A stretch of 64,000 nucleotides of DNA. Source: Spisula solida. Lineage: Eukaryota > Mollusca > Bivalvia > Venerida > Mactridae. Location of the stretch: assembly GCA_947247005.1 (NCBI GenBank), contig OX365949.1, positions 2,056,001 to 2,120,000 of the forward strand, given 5' to 3'. The notes under the pieces were generated by a model that saw nothing but the letters and a program-made list of their open reading frames with translations, was not told the origin of the DNA and did not search any database. Shown here piece after piece: positions 13,701 through 24,829 of the stretch; position 1 is the first letter of the stretch; each line of letters begins with the position of its first letter. The position numbers were made by a program, and so were the translations under genes.

Positions 13701-13950
13701 ATAATTTAATCACGTGGTAGCAGAATAAGCCTCGTTCCAGATAGCATAGTCGTAATCTGCGAACTGTCAGCCTTGCCCCGATGAAAAATATTGTTTATGG
13801 ACAAGGTAGATAGCTTGGTGGATCTCAAACTGTCCGCTGCAATCAAATCCACATTTAACATCAGATAATACCATGATTAATGAGAAGAAGCCGGGTCATT
13901 GAATATACAAGTGTGCCTACCAAATTGCAGTTTATGATGTGTCTAGAGTG

Positions 13951-14216
13951 CAGAATAAGTGAGACTTGCTGCACGCTATGTACGAGGGGTGATCTAGGAT
14001 GAGTGAGACATGCTTCACGCCATATACGAGGGGTAATCCAGAATGCATGAGATTTGCTGTTCGCTACGTACGAGGGGTGATCCAGAATTAGTGAGACGTG
14101 ATGCATGACACGGACGAGCGATGCTCAAGAATTAGTCTGACTTGATGCATGCCACGTACGAGGGGCGGTCCAGAATAAGTAACATTTGTCGTGTGCTTGC
14201 GTACGAGCGGTGATCC
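13951..14216. repeat. Six-copy 44-bp tandem repeat
   Basis: Six consecutive units of 45, 44, 44, 44, 44 and 45 bp start at 13951, 13996, 14040, 14084, 14128 and 14172. The shared skeleton is AGAAT-AGTGAGAC-TG followed by C-TACGTACGAGGGGTGATCC. Units differ at many positions, so the array is old. The 44-bp period is not a multiple of three, and the two short minus-strand ORFs that cross it (13861-14106 and 14088-14384) read different frames in successive units, so it is not coding. Confidence 0.85.
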
Positions 14217-15796
14217 AGGATGTGATTGTTGTTTTTGGAGCAAAATAGAACACTCAAGTCTCCTTAAAAGGAACATGAAATGGTCTTGAAGGACATACGT
14301 CCAAAACAGACCATCTGTAAGAGTCGATGGCACTAACGTTTTACCTAACCAGGTAGGTATGTGCTGGTGTTTTAAACCGTTCAAAAGTTGTATTCCTTCA
14401 CTTCTTCAGGTTTTAATGGTTCTATGATTTTGAAGCAATAATGCTCAACATTGGATCAAATGAACTCATAGACGATAATTAGACCACTGATAGTATATAC
14501 ATGTGGTATATGTTATATTGACATCTATGTCTCGAACATATAGTTGGGGAAACATTTTGTGCTGGACGTCCGGATAGATTGACGCCTGTTTGTCTGACTT
14601 TATGGATGTCACAAAGTTTGTCAACGCTTGCTCTCCTTTACCACTGGTCGGATGTCAATGAGACTTCACCTGTATAGTTGGGTACTAAGCCTAGTTCTGT
14701 GATTAACAGAAATGTAGGTTAGGACGAATATTGCCACGACCCTCTGTGGGAGAAATATGTGTTTGTGGTATTGCCCCTTCTAGTTTACTTCAAAATTGAC
14801 AATTGACTACTTAACTGTACTGTACATTGTAATATCCCCACCAGGCTTGGAGTCAGTCTACATGCGTTCTGGGACCTGCAAGTCAACACATGATGATACG
14901 GGGTGTATTTGTATCTATATCGAATAATTTGTATCTTGGCTTCGGACAAACTGGAACATTCATCAAAGTGATTGGTAATTGTTATATCTGATCGTGTGAT
15001 ATTCAGGGCGGATTCACTCGATTGAATAGATATGTATGATGTAAAACTTTACGCTCAGTTAGTATGTAAAACACTTCACATAAGCGACACATACAGTTTG
15101 AGAAATCAAAGACGAAGCATTTTATCTTTAAGTTGGGCTACAATTATATTGAAACAGAAGGCATTCGGGAAAGTTGAACACCCCTGTTTTCTTATCAATA
15201 AACCCGCCGAAAATGAAATAAACATAATCTATAATGATAAAGTCCGTAAGATAGCGTATACCTTGCAGGTGCAGTACGGACGTGCATCTTTCAACATGCA
15301 AGAGGCTTATCAGTTAGGGATGAAGTGCATTGGGGCCCCGTGTTGAATGATTGGATCTCCCCGGATTTTTGTCGGGCTTAGTTTTATTGTATTCTGTTCT
15401 TATGTTCTTTGTTATCACTATTTGATAAAATTCAAGGACGATTTCTTTGAACGCTAATGTTTCCGGCTTATATCTCAAATGTAGGGGATATGTCATGAGA
15501 GTCTCTTCTCATATTGAATTTATCAAATGAGTTGAATAAAATAATAAAGAACAAGGCTCTGTTTTGTGAACATGTCAATTTTACGAACATCCCCTATACT
15601 TGATTATACACTTGACGCCAACGTCAATTATCTTTATTTATATACACTTATGTATTATCATTTTACGCAGGTTTGGATGCATTATCATATGTTCACTTGT
15701 CAGGATACTGTTTTACCGAAGCACTTACGAAAATATTACACTTCCGCTCATATTCAAATCCTTTATTATAATTCAACATTTACAAGTCATAGGCAC
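14217..15796. other. Stretch without a supported gene
   Basis: ORFs reach about 104 codons (15032-15346) and 93 codons (15566-15847) but have no recognisable domain and lie in AT-rich sequence. No tandem or inverted repeat stands out. Confidence 0.5.
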
Positions 15797-16105
15797 ATGG
15801 TTTCAAATGACCTGAGTGTACTTTCTGAGTGTACCCTACATACATAGTCATATGGTTTCAAATTATTTGCGTGTACTATCTGAGTGTACCCTATATATAA
15901 AGAAGGTTGTGCAGCGGCCATGTTTAGCCGCAACCGATATGACGTCACAGAAACTAGTGTCCATGTTTGCTGTGATCGACAACTGTAGAAAAACTGGGTA
16001 CCAGCGTTCATAACTTCATATCCGTTGCGGCAAACATGGCTACTGCACAGTCTTCTTTATATAAAGGGTACACTCAGATAGTACACTAAAATAATTTGAA
16101 ACCAT
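15797..16105. mobile_element. MITE-like element with 90-bp inverted arms and a duplicated left end
   Basis: 15852-15941 and 16016-16105 are inverted copies of about 90 bp (outer ends ATGGTTTCAAATTATTT and AAATAATTTGAAACCAT) with about ten mismatches, around a 74-bp centre. The arms include GTGTACTATCTGAGTGTACCC and a GCCATGTTT-GCCGCAAC block. A partial extra copy of the left end sits directly upstream at 15797-15840 (ATGGTTTCAAAT ... GAGTGTACCCTACA), so the left end is duplicated in tandem. No transposase is present, so it is non-autonomous. The short ORFs on both strands here are by-products of the palindrome. Confidence 0.75.
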
Positions 16106-17013
16106 GCCGCCACAGTGTATATGTGTATCGATCAGCTAACATTTTGAAATGGTGTACACAATTCAAAGAAATGCATCCCTTTCATAAACATATTTGGCTT
16201 AGACGTCTGTGGAATAAAGGGTAAGTAAATTTTGTTTGAAAGTCATTGTTAAATGTAACGGTGAACATGATACTCGTACCTATCATTGTCTCATCATTCC
16301 GTGTATCCCATTCACTCAGTGAGTAAAACGGAATGTGCGGCACCAAACTGTGAGTAAGACATTATGCCAGCAAGCAATCCTCGAGGAACAAATGAAACTA
16401 TAATCCATGTCGGCAAATTTATACACAAACAGCTCACAAAGCATCTGGAGTTAGAATGTTTTTATTTCTTGTTAATTAAAAACGCGAGCCTGTTCCATGT
16501 TCTACAGCACATTATCATATAAACCTTTAGAAATTGAAAAACACAAATCCCAGCCGCTTCCTTTTAATTAGAATAATGCTTCAATAAGACTTCAATGGAT
16601 TAAAATTCTGCGTTGATTTATATCCCAATGATATGTATAAATAATTATTAATTTTCAAGTTCATTAAAAAACACTATCTACAAAATAATAAAATTAAAAG
16701 TCAATTAGTTTGGGATTACCTTTGAATAATCATTTTAAATTGTGCAGCATTAACCATAACTCTTTAATATGTAATTATTAATTGGTATCCTTATACTTAG
16801 TACATAAAATTAATTTCGGATGAAAAGATATTTCAAGAATTCCAATTACACATATACTCAAAGTTTAGCGAATGAAATCTAGTGAAAGCTCAATCATGAG
16901 TATTGAGTAATGCTACTAAGATGAACTTTCTTCACTGGCCTTTATAATGAGTTGGTTTTTATAATGCGGTAGACTGAAGAGCGATATTGGACCTGATTTG
17001 TTTCTTAATTCTG
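16106..17013. other. AT-rich, ATTA-rich non-coding stretch
   Basis: 16450-16900 is especially AT-rich and carries many TAATTA/ATTAAT words (such as TAATTATTAATTTTC and GTAATTATTAATTGG). These match homeodomain core sites but are also expected from composition alone. No ORF or repeat was seen. Confidence 0.5.
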
Positions 17014-17248
17014 ACATGGTCTTATTATTGTTGATGTGGTCTAATTGTTGAGGTGGTCTTATTGTTGATGTGGTCTTATTGTTGAGGTGGTCTTATTGTT
17101 GATGTGGTCTTATTGTTGATATGGTCTTATTGTTGAGGTGGTCATATTGTTGAGGTGGTCTTATTGTTGAGGTGGTCTTATTGTTGAGGTGGTCTTATTG
17201 TTGATGTGGTCTTATTGTTGAGGTGGTCTTATTGTTGATGTGGTCTTT
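17014..17248. repeat. 17-bp tandem repeat, about 14 copies
   Basis: The unit is GTGGTCTTATTGTTGAK, where the last base is mostly T or G, giving alternating GATGTGG and GAGGTGG forms. The array is clean in the middle and decays at its left edge (CTTATTATTG, CTAATTG). The core word GTGGTCTT links it to the degenerate array at 1.94-2.23 kb. Not coding: a 17-bp period shifts frame each copy, and there is no ORF. Confidence 0.9.
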
Positions 17249-19208
17249 AAGAGTGATTCTATCGTATTATCAGTTTACGAACCTTCTGCCTAACACCAAA
17301 GAGTGTAACTACATGTACATGTATATCGAGTTCGAACACCAACCATAAACATCCAACAACAAAAATATATTACGTATATTAAATTATTATTATGGTGCCT
17401 GTGATGTATCGTCGTTGTACGAAACTGTTCAGGGTTTCAAGGTTTAGGTTTGAAAAGACGTAAAAGATGAAAATAACATGCCATACTAATAAAAACAGCA
17501 ATGCGTAAATCATTGGCAGGAGGTCACACACGTCTAAAATTATTGTTATCTCGAAGCAAGGAGGCGGTACCAATTTAGATCGCCGTGTTTTCAATGAGAT
17601 GTCAAGATTTATAATGCAAAATATAAAATGATTGCATGATAAATGAAATTCAAAAATTTATTTTCAAAAGTTTCATGGAAAATATCAATCTCGGTTTGAA
17701 GTCTGATAAAACACGACTCTGTTTACTGTACACGTAATGGACAACACAATTCATAACGGATTATAGTTCGGAAATTTGACTGAATATTCGACCATTTGTA
17801 ACAATAATTGAATATTAGTGTAACCAGGTTGATGAATGGCAAACCCTTATCTTTGCCCTAAAATCTATTCACATTAAAACGCATAGGTAATCGTAGGAAA
17901 TGATTTAACTGAACGAAATTGGGCCGAACGGATACATCGCACAGATAAGGAGGATACGCCCGCACTCCGTTACCTAATGACATGAATTCGATTTTCGTAA
18001 CATCCTCTCTGTTGTTAGAGAGAAATTTGTTGTTGATGTTGCGTTTTTGTCGGTGCTTCCTTGTTGGGTTGATTTGTGTTAATTCAATGTGTAATCTGTG
18101 TAACTTTAACCTTATAGGCGACGGGTTTCACCTCTTATTCCACGAATGAAAAAAATCGTTACCTCACCTGATTCATACTTTTTCTCAGATCATGTGTGAA
18201 AGAAATGAAACTAAGGTCGTGTGCTGGTTTTTTAAATAAACTTCTAAGCTTGTAAAACTGGTGGTCGGCTCTTCTGTGTACGCTGGTCCCGTGAATTGGT
18301 TAGAAGTAGTACATTTTCAGAATATTCTAACACGTGTACATCAGCAGGTTTGTTAAGAGTGACCTTTACCGAACCCAGAGTTAGCTGATCATAGCATGCA
18401 TTGTGTCTGATTCGATGTTGTTAAATTCTGAATTGGTCCTATTTGTTTATATCGTAAACTAGAATTTCAGGTTTAGAAATGGGATTTTCAGGACCTGTGA
18501 ATGATTGCTTATTCGTTATTACCAATACTGAAAATGACTTCGCGAACAAGGCTTTTTCGCCAAACTCGATTATTCATATATCTTTTGTCTTTCTTACGAG
18601 AGGTCCAAATCTTCCTAAATATGAAGCGATGTGGACAATTACTATATTTTCATAAGTATAATGTTGACGCTTGTTTCGTGATGAGTTTTAAAATTTTGAT
18701 TAAAGGCATAGTGGAGCAGCGAGTTTGGCCATGGTTTACAAACCTAATATTTGTTACAGGCTTACATGCTATTGTGATTTCATATCAAAATTTATCGAAA
18801 AGATCTGATAAATGGAGCGGTAATGTGCATATGTTCTAAAGTAAAACCACGGGAAGTTGGCACTAAACTTCGATTAGATCCTCACGTATTTGCAAACTGA
18901 GGTGTTTTGATTACTGAATTGAAATAAGTCCCAAATAGCTTCATTTTTTCCGACCGAAATATTTAAGATAAAATAGACTTATGTTCCCACATTTTTCACA
19001 CATATATTTTGGCCTTTTACCCATGGAAGGTAACAACTGATAACGGTGGCGATAGATGTTATAATACTCTTTTCGATAATGGAAAATAACTTTGGATCAG
19101 ATCCTTTTCCACTACTAGAAGTGTTGTCTTAGGGTCGTCATACCATAGGTTGACAGTATTATTAAGAACTATTCAGACCTTCTAATTTGTTTTCGTTCTT
19201 TTCTGTAG
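17249..19208. other. Stretch without a supported gene
   Basis: A 112-codon ORF (18501-18839, plus strand) is the longest; it is hydrophobic in places but has no recognisable motif. A TACATGTACATG word at 17311-17324 is typical of molluscan DNA. No other structure was found. Confidence 0.5.
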
Positions 19209-19303
19209 AATCGACAGCAGACTTCCCAGTTCCGATTCGAAGAAACTCAGAGCAGCAACAAATACCTCAATTACATTATCTTGAGTTTTTTTACAGCAAC
19301 AAG
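19209..19303 (+). other. Candidate internal exon (95 nt), gene unknown
   Basis: A pyrimidine-rich tract ending TTCGTTCTTTTCTGTAG (to 19208) is followed by a 95-nt open segment and then AAG|GTATAT at 19304. The frame open across it reads STADFPVPIRRNSEQQQ at its start and continues through a Gln-rich, then aromatic stretch. The 5' junction splits a codon (2 nt) and the 3' junction falls between codons. The sequence is less AT-biased than its flanks. It belongs to no family I recognise, and a splice-like frame can arise by chance, so this is only a candidate. Confidence 0.25.
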
Positions 19304-19889
19304 GTATATTTATACATGTACATACACATTTATATTATTATCATTCATTACTCATTTTTGCTGGCGTTTTTCATCGAGCATATCGACTTGATGCTCATCA
19401 TTAACGTGTGCATCTCCTTTTCAGAAAACTCGTAGCGTCTCAGCAATGATAGAATTTTCCAATTATTGAGTGTAATCATCAGCTTCGGGGTATTTATTTT
19501 GATCATTATGTGTGAGAAATATAGGTAGGCTATGATGTAACGTAGCGGGTAGGAGTTCGTGGTACATGGGTAAAAGTTAGAAATTCTGAAACTTAACTTC
19601 TAAATAGACGACAAAATATACATGTACATGTATATAGGGAAAGTAAAAGGAATAACAGACTTATTGGTACTCTCAAATACCTGGTTCAAGTTGAGGCATA
19701 ATTCTGCAAGCGTATTGCTTAAATGCAGAATGTGGTTATACATAATAATATAGATGTATCATAGAATATGTATACATACGTTCAAAATACATGTACCAAA
19801 ATAACTGATATATTAAATTATGTAGAAAATTACGGCTTCACAAGGCACCGTTTGGTTTGGTTTTTATATTATTATCTGGACAAGAACGA

Positions 19890-20290
19890 ACAAACAATGG
19901 GAATAAATGAATGAACATAAAGTCGCCGGTGTGCATAATTATTTGGTAATGATTACCACGTGCGAACCTTCCTAACGCACCATGTGGTCAGTGTGATAAC
20001 ATCCGCTCAATTACGGGATTAAATCGTCAAGTTTCGGCGTCTGGTTCGATTCATTACGTAAATAATCGGTAACTTACGTAATCCTATCACTATTGAGGTG
20101 TTAAGCCTTTGATCTAATCTCATGCAAATGTAATTAATTGGCCGTAACTAACTCGCGCATGCACGGTAATATAACCCCGCCTTTGTATGTTAATTATCTT
20201 TGATTGTCTGTTCGCTTTCGTCAACTTCATTTGAATTCATTAGATCGATCTCTGGGGTTGTCAGAATAATTCACGAATTGATTACGCTCA
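19890..20290. promoter_or_regulatory. Motif-dense block, possible enhancer
   Basis: Within about 400 bp there are ACAATGG (Sox type, 19897), GGGATTA (Otx/bicoid type, about 20018), two TTACGTAA-like bZIP sites (about 20055 and 20075), CTTTGAT (TCF/LEF, about 20108), ATGCAAAT (POU octamer, about 20123) and TAATTAATTGG (homeodomain, about 20131). These matches are seen in the sequence. That they work together is inference; such motifs are short and the region is AT-rich. There is no ORF here. Confidence 0.25.
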
Positions 20291-20469
20291 GTGTTCGTGT
20301 CACAGTGTCTCCCTTGGACATCTACCTTTTCAGCTGAGAATCCTTTATTAGTCAAAGACAAATAATGAACATGCCACGTATGTACATGTAAACTGTATAG
20401 TTAATGTTTCTAACCACAATATACAAAGCGGTATCATTATACATGTATAACACGGATACAATGGTGAAG

Positions 20470-20790
20470 GACACTTCTGCAGAGCGGTGGACAAGAGGCA
20501 GGGTGTGCGCTTTCGGATCGAAAGGTGTCGGGTTCGATCCCCGTATGCGACACTGCTTAGTTTGTTTGAGTAAGAATAATGTCGTGTAACAACAATACAG
20601 CTCATATGCACCACTTTACATGCATATGAATGGGTACCTGAGAGGGTCACTTAAAGCCAGTGTGCTGTGGCTGCTATCAGCGTCAAGTGTAACACCAGTC
20701 CTAACTCTACACTCCGGGTGAAGACACACGTACGCTCTGTTAAACGGACGCATGCCTGAAAACAACGGACTTTAACTTGGTTCTTAATTT
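20470..20790 (+). repeat. tRNA-derived SINE
   Basis: The head has a tRNA-like A region (GCGGTGGACAAGAGGC) and a perfect B box, GGTTCGATCCC, at 20531-20541 with a T-arm that still pairs (CGGG/CCCG). The body then reads GCTATCAGCGTCAAGTGTAA, a CACTCCGGGTGAAGACACAC block, and ends near CTGTTAAACGGACGCATG and CTGAAAACAACGGAC. A second copy with the same order lies at 29415-29560. I recognise this arrangement as a molluscan tRNA-derived SINE type. Two short ORFs on opposite strands inside it are not genes. Confidence 0.75.
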
Positions 20791-23030
20791 TCTAAGAACA
20801 AGCACCGATACAGGTCGAAGACACCTTAGTGTTACAGTAACATTGGCCACAGGTCATGTGTAAGTATCGGTAGTAACGATAGTATAAATTATTTATGTTG
20901 GCCAAATAAATATATACATTATACGAGGAACAATAGAATGATGAGTCAGCTGTTTACTGCTTGACCTAAGGAATAGATCACCAGTCGAATACTTATGTTA
21001 TTAGCGAGTAGAGTACTTATCCTTTTGGTGTTATTTATAGACTAAAAAAACGGCCTAGAAACAAAGTCTGATGCGCTTTCAAAGGTATTGTGTAAATGCC
21101 GAAATTCTTTAATAAATTTGGACGCATATGTCCGGTATAAAACTGTCGAAAATCTTTGACGATGATTACATTACATATGATTACATATCATAAGGTCGAT
21201 GCTAGTATCAACATAAAAGACAATTTAGTTATGTTATCCTAAACTAGATCTTTACAGATAACAGCATTAATAAACTATTGTAATTCATAGTTTTATTTGA
21301 GTCGATCTTCAGTGGGTGAGCAATTCACGTCAGCGTGGCGTAAGGTCGTTCCAACACTCAGAGAAAGAACCTAATCAAGTCAAGAACATTTCACATCACA
21401 GGCTCATGAAAGCAATGTTGTTGCATAACACTATACAACCATTTTAGTTTTTCTAGTACCCAATCAATCTTAAGTTTAAGAAAACGTACGGCGATATTTA
21501 AAAACTTATATCACCAACAGTACGTATGGGAACATTCAGATTTCAGAATATCAATTCCGCCCCCACAACTGCTCTCAAGTCTTAGCAGAATAGCACATCA
21601 CTTTACTGTTGCAATATGTTAACTACTCAGGAAAATACGTTTTTCATATGACATTGTATGCAGTGACGGAGGGTGGTCTAAATGTGTATTTATTTACTTT
21701 GACTTCCTATTTTTGAATACAGAAGAATTATTATTGAATTGATATCAAACCATGAACAATTATTTTCTCATTAATATGCAATATTTCCAATCATTATAAA
21801 CACACCGGGTACCTACCTTTAAACTTCTGTAATAAATCCATTATATCCTTTGATAGTTCTATATAAACTGTTTCCTCTTAATCGTGTAATGAATAAAAAT
21901 CTCAATACATAATTACGGGTAATTATATCACTTTTGAAGTAATTGGCAAAATCACTACGAACAAGTATTAACTGTTTTTCATGGAATAATTGAGAGATCC
22001 TCTTAATGCACTTCTAATCCTGATTGCTACAAAGATGTGTAAAAAGTATACTTATTCTTAATCACAGTTTATAAGATTTTGTCAGTTACTCAGAACTATT
22101 TAACAGAACAGAACAGAACAGAACAGAACAGAACATCCAGCGCCGTATGTCCAAATTGTGAGTATAAAACTATATAGACTCCAAATGATGGTATATCAAT
22201 TTATAATATAATATGTATGTACTAACATTTAAATATTAAAACAAAGTCAACATAATTCCTTTAAGATGCGAATTGTTAATTCAAATAAAATCCTTCTATG
22301 ACATATTATTATTGCATACGACTTTCCACCCAACGAACGGAGTGCAAACGAGTAAGAAGCGAGCAATGCATGGCACACGCGTTTTCTCACTGTACGCCTA
22401 GTAGTATTCGTGCAGTATCACTGTGATGGAGACGCGACGCGTAAAGTCAAGCTCCGCTTGTAAACCGTGTTGCCTGCGAGTTTTCATCATTATGAATACT
22501 GGGCCTGATATCATTAAACCAAGTATGAAAGTAATTAGTGATAATCGTAATGAGTTATACCCTGATACAGTATCAGGGATGAAAGAAAACAATAAATCAT
22601 AAAACGTCTTCTGAGTGTTGAGCAAGAAACGTATAAAAAAGTATAAAAACAGGGGGCATAATTATAGCGTAACACTGAAAAAACTGTTTATTGTAAAGGT
22701 GGTATAAAACAATATAAAAAGATGGGCGGTAGGCAATAGTTTGGCAATTACTCTGTGAACTATACTATTTATATTTTTAGGTCGATTGTGAAACAAGTTC
22801 TTGAAACTTATATCAATCACTCGTGACACCCCCTTTTTTATTGAATTTGTCGCCAAAAGGGTCAAACAATAACGAAGAATCCTATCTGGGTATCAAATTT
22901 TAATTCCCAGATCCAATTAAACTATTTCCGAGATTTCAAAACAAACATTTACCTAACATGTTCTTGAAAAAAAATTGAAATGAGTGTGTTCTACTAACAT
23001 GGAGTGAAACTTTCATCGCGGATCATGGGT
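20791..23030. other. Stretch without a supported gene
   Basis: The stretch holds a pentanucleotide microsatellite (separate entry) and a perfect 9-bp palindrome CCCTGATAC/GTATCAGGG at 22560-22578. Two minus-strand ORFs (22398-22625 and 22662-22865) have no recognisable domain. Confidence 0.5.
22099..22134. repeat. (GAACA)n microsatellite
   Basis: About six to seven uninterrupted copies of the pentamer ACAGA/GAACA. A simple repeat of ordinary type. Confidence 0.9.
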
Positions 23031-24829
23031 TGATGGTGCAGTGCTGATGGTGCAGTGCTGATGGTGCAGTGCGGATGGTGCAGTGCGGATGATGCAGTGC
23101 TGATGGTGCAGTGCGGATGGCGCCATGTTGATGGTGCAGTGTTGATGGCGCAGTGCTGATGGTGCAGTGCTGATGGCGCAGTGCTGATGGCGCAGTGCAG
23201 ATGGCGCAGTGCTGATGGCGCAGTGCAGATGGCGCAGTGCGGATGGCGCAGTGCTGATGGCGCAGTGCTGATGGCGCAGTGCTGTTGGCGCAGTGCTGAT
23301 GGCGCAGTGTGGATGGCGCAGTGTGGATGGTGCAGTGCTGATGGCGCAGTGAGGATGGCGCCATGTTGATGGTGCAGTGCAGATGGTGCAGTGCGGATGG
23401 CGCAGTGCTGACGGCGCAGTGCTGACGGCGCAGTGCGGATGGCGCAGTGCGGATGGTGCAGTGCTGATGGCACAGTGCTGATGGCGCAGTGCTGATGGCG
23501 CAGTGCGGATGGCGCAGTGCGGATGGCGCAGTGCTGATGGCGCAGTGCTGATGGCGCAGTGCGGATGGCGCTGTGCTGATGGCGCAGTGCTGATGGTGCA
23601 GTGCGGATGGTGCAGTGCTGACGGTGCAGTGCGGATGGTGCTGTGCTGATGGCGCAGTGCTGATGGCGCAGTGCTGATGGCGCAGTGCGGATTGCGTAGT
23701 GCTGATGGTGCAGTGCGGATGGTGCAGTGCTGATGGTGCAGTGCGGATGATGCTGTGCTGATGGCGCAGTGCTGATGGTGCTGTGCTGATGGTGCAGTGC
23801 TGATGGCGCAGTGCTGATGGCGCAGTGCTGATGGTGCAGTGCGGATGGTGCTGTGCTGATGGCGCAGTGCTGATGGTGCTGTGCTGATGGTGCAGTGCTG
23901 ATGGCGCAGTGCTGATGGCGCAGTGCGGATGGTGCAGTGCTGATGGTGCAGTGCGGATGGTGCAGTGCTGATGGCGCAGTGCTGATGGTGCAGTGCAGAT
24001 GGTGCAGTGCTGATGGTGCAGTGCGGATGGTGCTGTGCTGATGGCGCAGTGCTGATGGCGCAGTGCGGATGGTGCAGTGCTGATGGCGCAGTGCTGATGG
24101 TACAGTGCGGGTGGTGCAGTGCGGGTGGTGCAGTGCTGATGGCGCAGTGCTGATGGTGCGGTGCGGATGGTGCTGTGCTGATTGCGCAGTGCTGATGGCG
24201 CAGTGCGGGTGGTGCAGTGCTGATGGTGCAGTGCTGATGGCGCAGTGCTGATGGTGCAGTGCTGATGGCGCAGTGCGGGTGGTGCAGTGCTGATGGTGCA
24301 GTGCTGATGGCGCAGTGCTGATGGTGCAGTGCTGATGGCGCAGTGCTGATTGTGCAGTGCTGACGGCGCAGTGCTGATGGCACAGTGCGGGTGGTGCAGT
24401 GCTGATGGCACAGTGCGGATGGTGCAGTGCGGATGGTGCAGTGCTGATGGCGCAGTGCTGATGGCGCAGTGCTGATGGCGCAGTGCAGATGGCGCAGTAC
24501 TGATGGCGCAGTGCTGATGGCGCAGTGCAGATGGCGCAGTGCTGATGGCGCAGTGCAGATGGCGCAGTGCGGATGGTGCAGTGCTGATGGTGCAGTGCAG
24601 ATGGTGCAGTGCGGATGGTGCAGTGCGGATGGTGAAGTGCTGATGGCGCAGTGCTGATGGTGCAGTGCAGATGGCGCAGTGCTGATGGCGCAGTGCAGAT
24701 GGCGCAGTGCGGATGGCCAGTGCAGATGGCGCAGTGCGGGTGGTGCAGTGCTGATGGCGCAGTGCGGGTGGTGCAGTGCTGATGGTGCAGTGCGGATGGT
24801 GCAGTGCTGATGGCGCAGTGCGGATGGTG
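23031..24829. repeat. 14-bp minisatellite, about 128 copies
   Basis: The unit is GCAGTGCKGATGGY: position 8 is T, G or rarely A, position 14 is C or T, and some copies read GCTGTGC or GGGTGG. 1799 bp / 14 gives about 128 copies. One copy near 24713 has lost a base. The plus strand is G-rich and almost all C sits in GC steps. No stop codon exists in any minus-strand frame of the unit, so all three frames stay open for 460-640 codons (22994-24916, 23013-24860, 23023-24411), each reading the same His/Cys-rich 14-residue cycle (HHPHC, TAPSAL). Because 3 x 14 bp equals 14 codons, every frame gives the same peptide; this is a repeat artefact, not evidence for a protein. Confidence 0.95.

Larger units (their letters stand above)
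11282..13950. other. Stretch without a supported gene
   Basis: The stretch holds a spaced inverted repeat and two SINE-like B boxes (listed separately). Around 12290-12420 the sequence is locally GC-richer, and an 89-codon ORF with several Cys residues crosses it (12163-12432). It has no recognisable domain and starts at a non-ATG codon, so I do not call it a gene. Confidence 0.5.

Noticed and set aside
20470..20560. Functional tRNA gene at the B box
   Set aside because: The A/D region does not fold as a tRNA, and a SINE body with a second copy at 29.4 kb follows.
23181..24657. Two 62-codon plus-strand ORFs (23181-23369, 24469-24657)
   Set aside because: Also minisatellite artefacts (repeating MAQCRWRSADGAV-like text).
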